Assembly (NCBI GenBank): GCA_950097015.1
Contig: CATNEN010000038.1
Coordinates: forward strand, 1,550,001 to 1,614,000
DNA: 64,000 nucleotides
Reading direction: 5' to 3'
Source of the DNA: Macrostomum hystrix
Lineage: Eukaryota > Platyhelminthes > Macrostomidae
A model generated the notes under the pieces. That model was not told the DNA's origin. It saw only the letters and a list, made by a program, of their open reading frames with translations, and did no database searches. The position numbers and the translations under genes are program-made. This document shows positions 60,240-64,000 of the stretch, piece after piece. Within the stretch, counting starts at the first letter, position 1. Each line of letters opens with the position of its first letter.

Positions 60240-60520
60240 TGCAGAGCTGAGATTTTAGCCTTGTGGTTAGACTTAGAGCGTACATAAATGTCGGGGGTTC
60301 GATTCCGGACTACACTGGAATAATTTGAGTCCTTTTAGCAAGATACTTAACTCTGCGTTGCTTCAGTTCACCCAGCTGTTAGATGGTTACCAGCTGGGGT
60401 AATTGAGAGTGGATGTGGCATCCCCCCAGTCCATGGACTGAACAGCCGTATGCAGTCTTCAGATGCGCCGCACAATAGCTGCGGCTGTGCTGTCGGCTGC
60501 AAATCTGACCCAATCAGGGC
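60240..60520 (+). mobile_element. Most complete SINE of the palindrome-core family
   Basis: A tRNA-like head has box A (TTGTGGTTAGA) and box B (GGGTTCGATTCC). It is followed by AGCAAGATACTTAACTCTGC, TTCAGTTCACCCAGCTGTTA, CCAGCTGGGGTAATTGAG, CCCCCAGTCCATGGACTGAA and a CGCCGCACAATAGCTGCGGC end. It serves as the reference for the other copies. Confidence 0.8.
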
Positions 60521-61876
60521 CAATGTTATCAATTATAATATTAGAACTCAGACCATATAATACCACAGATTTAGACCAATTGTATAGTTAATGACTTACA
60601 AGGAACTCGAATCAACATCGAGGCTGCACCAATTTTTCCTTCTTTCTAGGAAGACAAGGCTTGAGTCGGCTGGTTTTTGAGCATATCTTGTTGCTATGAC
60701 CTTCGGTCTTTGTTGTTAGAGTGAGACTATTAGCAAATGAGCAAAACATAATTCCAAAATTGAGAACACCAAAACATGTTTTTGTTTTGTTTTTTGCAAA
60801 GATATCATTCTTTGTTCGATAGAAAAATTAAACAATGAAACAATTAAATAAGGATCATGTTCAGCTGTGAGCAACTGAAGCTGCTCCAGTAAACTGCCTG
60901 TGTCATTCTTTCTCTTTTAATTCCAGAATTAAGTTTTTCATTGCATTGTTTCGCAAATTAATTTAATCGATTTCGTGACTGATTGCCTCGCTCAATAGGC
61001 TGGTCTTGCCTGTTTCTGTCATGTGAAATGTCGCGTGAGCCGTTGAAATTCTATTTAAATAGCATTCAAAAGTATTTCAGCTCACAGCCTTGCCCATTGT
61101 GCTGTGCCCATCTCAAACAGGAAAATCTATAGCATCAATCGGAGCTGTCTGCCCTCAGTTTTGCTTCGCATCACATTGAGGCATTGTTCTTATGCCAGCA
61201 TTTTTAAACTGCAGCAACCCCTTCATGCAGCCTCCATCGAGCGCAGACTGGCAGTCCTACAGAGCCGTCCTTGAGCTCGGCTTATCAGACACTCGAAATC
61301 AGTTTTGCAATTGTTTGAGTTGTCAGATTTTTAATAGAGAAATAAAATAAAAGCGAATTGGTCCTCGGCATTGCACAACAGTCATGGAATGAATGCCGCT
61401 TAGGATTACAATGTCTTTAGGTTCTGTTTAAACACGCAACTGTCCCTGATTGTTTCTCTTCAATTTCTCAAGCGCTGCTTGCTTTATTTTGTCATTGGTA
61501 AAAATTTAGGGAAAGCTGTTTAAAAATGATGCTATTCACTTCGATTTTGTTGCTGCCTGTGGGCACGTTGTCTTTGAAAGGAGTTGAATTGAAGTAAACT
61601 AAATCACTATTGAGCTTTGTTCGGTCAGGCTTGGAGTCCATTTCCAATTTATTGTCCTAAATAAAGTTTGACTTATCTGCTGAATTGAAGCAGCAGTTGC
61701 TCGATTGCTTCTTTGATCTGACGATTAATGACCGCAGTGGGAACCGGTTCGAGGGGCGCAGTTCCTTGAGGAAGGAGCCAAAGCAGCCCCTCTTTTGGAT
61801 AAATCGAATCGAACTGCATTGAACAAGATTTGAGTTTTGATGATACTTTGAGCTCCGTTTCCACTCTCTCCTTCAG
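60521..61876. other. Upstream region of the receptor-like gene
   Basis: Mixed-composition sequence without a recognised gene. A strong pyrimidine tract and CAG (ending 61876) directly precede the ATG, so an upstream 5' UTR exon or a trans-splice site is possible. Confidence 0.5.
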
Positions 61877-62418
61877 ATGGCAGCCGCTCCGTCACCCACC
61901 GCCTGCTCTCTGCTTCACCTGGAGCTGCTGCCGTACGCGGTGGCCGCTCCGCTGGACTTCCTGGCGTCGGCCGCGTTCGCATTCGGCGCCTGCGTGTTTC
62001 ACCAGATGCGCCGGCAGCGACGCAGTGCCGGCCTCACGGGCTTCCTGGCCATTGTGGTCACGGAGACTCTGGTCTGTCTGGCCAGTGGCGTCTGCCTAGT
62101 TCTGCACGTCGATCACATCCTGGCCAAGCGGAGCCTCTGCGAGCAGCTGTACGGCAATGGCAGTCGGGAGGGCGCGGCGCAGAACCTCACGAACACAGGC
62201 GGCGGCGTCAGGGTCTACTTTGCATTGCCACTGCTGGTGTCATTCTACGCTACCAATTTCCTGCTGTTCGCGCGCAACTACTGCATTGTGGCCAAGACTG
62301 GCCTCACCCTGCTGCAGGTGGCATTGCCGCTGCGCTCCCGTGTGCTGCTCACCGCCAGAAGGTTGCGCTTGATATTTGTCACCTGCTACGTGGCGGCAAC
62401 TGTGCCCACATTTATTAG
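61877..62418 (+). CDS. 7TM receptor-like protein, first coding exon
   Basis: ATG at 61877 through an AG/GTGAGC donor after 62418 gives about 180 aa. Hydrophobic segments: about residues 14-38 (AVAAPLDFLASAAFAFGACV), 50-75 (LTGFLAIVVTETLVCLASGV), 105-140 (YFALPLLVSFYATNFLLFAR) and 155-178 (LRLIFVTCYVAATVPTF). A cysteine (SLCEQLY) and N-glycosylation sites NGS and NLT lie in the loop before segment 3. After segment 3, QVALPLRSR aligns with the VCHPLRAR end of peptide-receptor-like rhodopsin-family GPCRs, but LTL occupies the usual E/DRY position. The rest of the gene is not found downstream within the window. Family assignment is moderate. Confidence 0.6.
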
Positions 62419-62689
62419 GTGAGCTGCAATCCAGACAGGACACCTACGAGTATAGCAATGACCCATAAATGAGTCTCATGCACACAGATAAACACATAGA
62501 CAGCTCAGAGCTACGGTTTCTGAATCAAACTGCTTAGAAAAAAGGACACGGACTCGAAATCAGTATTCAGTGGGTGAGAGAGCCACACGATTATCACAGC
62601 ATTAGTAACGGTAATGACACTACTAGGTATATAGAGAACAATGACACGTCTACTTGAGTCAGATTATTTACAGTCAGACATAAAGACTG

Positions 62690-62885
62690 AGCAGAGACAC
62701 AAAAGCTCAGTCCGTGGACTGGGGGGCCATTACATACTAAAAGTTCCCAGCTGGTACACATTTTACAGGTAAATAAGCTAAGGCAGCGGGGAACCAATTG
62801 TCTTGTGCAAGGATACAAAAAGTCCCCCCTGAGATGAGATTCGAACTCCCGATCCTTCAGTTTTGGAACTTTTTTACGCCACATA
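62690..62885 (-). mobile_element. SINE copy (palindrome-core family) in the receptor-like intron
   Basis: On the minus strand it has a head with GGGAGTTCGAATCTC (box B), CCTTGCACAAGACAATTGGT, GTACCAGCTGGGAAC and CCCCCCAGTCCACGGACTGA. Antisense to the receptor-like gene. Confidence 0.7.
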
Positions 62886-63886
62886 AAAATTCTACATTCA
62901 TGCTACATATTCATGAATTTCTGCTGCAACCTTAAACCTGACGCAAAAATGCAGAAAACTACTTGCTTTTCAAAAGAATGAAGATAGTTACTCTGCTTCG
63001 TGATCAGTAGACTTAGAAACGAGGGCTAACCCTGACCCTTCCCTAGTAGCAATTTTAAGTCGTAGGTATTAGCGATCTTAAAAAACAGAAAACAAAGGAG
63101 AACAAAAGAGCATTCCAGACCCGAAGTAAATTGCAGCCTATTGTAAAACAGCTGCATCATTTTTAACAATTTTGATAAGCCGGTCTAAAATTTATTTATG
63201 CGTAAAGCCAGGGCAGTCTAATCATTGTGCATCCCACCAGAGACCAATGCATGTAGCTGTCGTATCATATACACAGACTTCTACTAAAGTGGCCTCTCTA
63301 ACAAGGATAGGCAGACACAGGAAGAGGCAAGCAAATGCTTTAGGGGAAGACTGAAGCCGCAAAGTTCGCAGAAGTGCCACAGCCCCGACTTACTTGCAAA
63401 TCCGACTAGGCGGAGGGACATTGCGACAGTGTGAATACAGGATTGAGCTCAGGAACTGCCGGGAAGTAGATCAGCATTCCCGCAGACCTTCGCATCAGAC
63501 AGTCCAATAACTGATACTCCTGCAGAGTTCCCCTCCCCTAGCTCTCTGCTCTCTATCTCTGTCTCCGGTCTCTGCTTTGAGTCCTCTGAAATCGCTGCCG
63601 AATAGGGCATGTAGAGGACAAGACTCGCTGCGTCAAGAGGAAAGAGCTGGCAGCCAACCATTTCTCTTGTTACCCAGAAACAGCGAGCCCGCGCCGAGCT
63701 CTTTCGCCACTCGCTGGCGCGCCGTTAAAAATAACTGACAGCTGCAGAGAGGGGAGAGGGGCGGTACACTCGGACTGGAGATCAGGATCAGCGCTACAAT
63801 AATTACACCACAAAGGTTCAGACACACTGAAGCTTAACAAAGCGGCATAGAGACTCCTCTCGTGGCTGCCAAACTGTTCATGCGGA

Positions 63887-64000
63887 ATGGCAACTCCCGA
63901 CAAGCTTTATTCGGTCTGGCTGGTGGAGTTCGGCAGTTACGCTGCAATGATTCCTCTGTGCTTCGCCGCGGCCGCCGTCTTCGCGTTCGGCTCGCTGATT
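63887..64000 (+). CDS. Second 7TM receptor-like paralogue, truncated by window end
   Basis: From ATG at 63887 it reads MATPDKLYSVWLVEFG, then YAAMIPLCFAAAAVFAFGSL at the window edge. The arrangement (short N-terminus, VEF/LEL, then a TM with AVFAFGSL against AFAFGACV) matches the first 40 residues of the 61877 gene. It continues beyond 64000. Confidence 0.6.
   Translation, partial: MATPDKLYSVWLVEFGSYAAMIPLCFAAAAVFAFGSLI

Overview
The window is eukaryotic and reads as an invertebrate bilaterian genome. It has spliced genes with GT-AG introns, tRNA-derived SINEs, a Ty3/gypsy and a non-LTR retrotransposon, a CACTA-type transposase, a metazoan SRRT/ARS2 gene and 7TM-receptor-like genes. The exact lineage is not established; a lophotrochozoan or flatworm is my guess. 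Coding exons are GC-rich and CTG/CAG-rich. Introns and spacers are full of minisatellites.

Layout: 1-3.4 kb holds the 3' part of gene 1 (+), an unrecognised protein family. 3.6-8.3 kb holds SINEs, a decayed LINE reverse transcriptase and a 1.6 kb array of a 15-bp unit. 8.35-17.1 kb is gene 2 (+), a complete 7-exon tandem paralogue of gene 1 that encodes a predicted secreted protein of 845 aa; its introns contain five arrays. 18.6-20.5 kb has twin 24-bp-unit arrays. 21.2-28.4 kb is SRRT/ARS2 (-), 6 exons, 1051 aa, with a 25-bp array in one intron and a 2.8 kb array of a 28-bp unit in another. 28.4-50 kb is a markedly AT-rich block. It contains a broken gypsy element (34.8-37.7 kb), an array, a CACTA-like transposase (-) and a spliced gene of unknown function (-), plus a solo LTR. 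50.3-51.4 kb is a membrane GNAT acetyltransferase (+), followed by a 1.8 kb array of a 43-bp unit. 53.5-61.8 kb is mostly featureless, with an FN3-like fragment, a candidate hammerhead ribozyme and a SINE. 61.9-64 kb has the first exons of two tandem 7TM-receptor-like paralogues (+).

Exon joins for gene 2, SRRT, the acetyltransferase and the 42.4-43.7 kb gene were built by hand from splice consensus, reading phase and, where possible, paralogue or family similarity. All phases close. The least explained signals are three. Minisatellite units inside introns repeatedly carry splice-site-like motifs on the host gene's sense strand. One array fills an intron that the paralogue lacks. A hammerhead-like motif lies at 59.8 kb.
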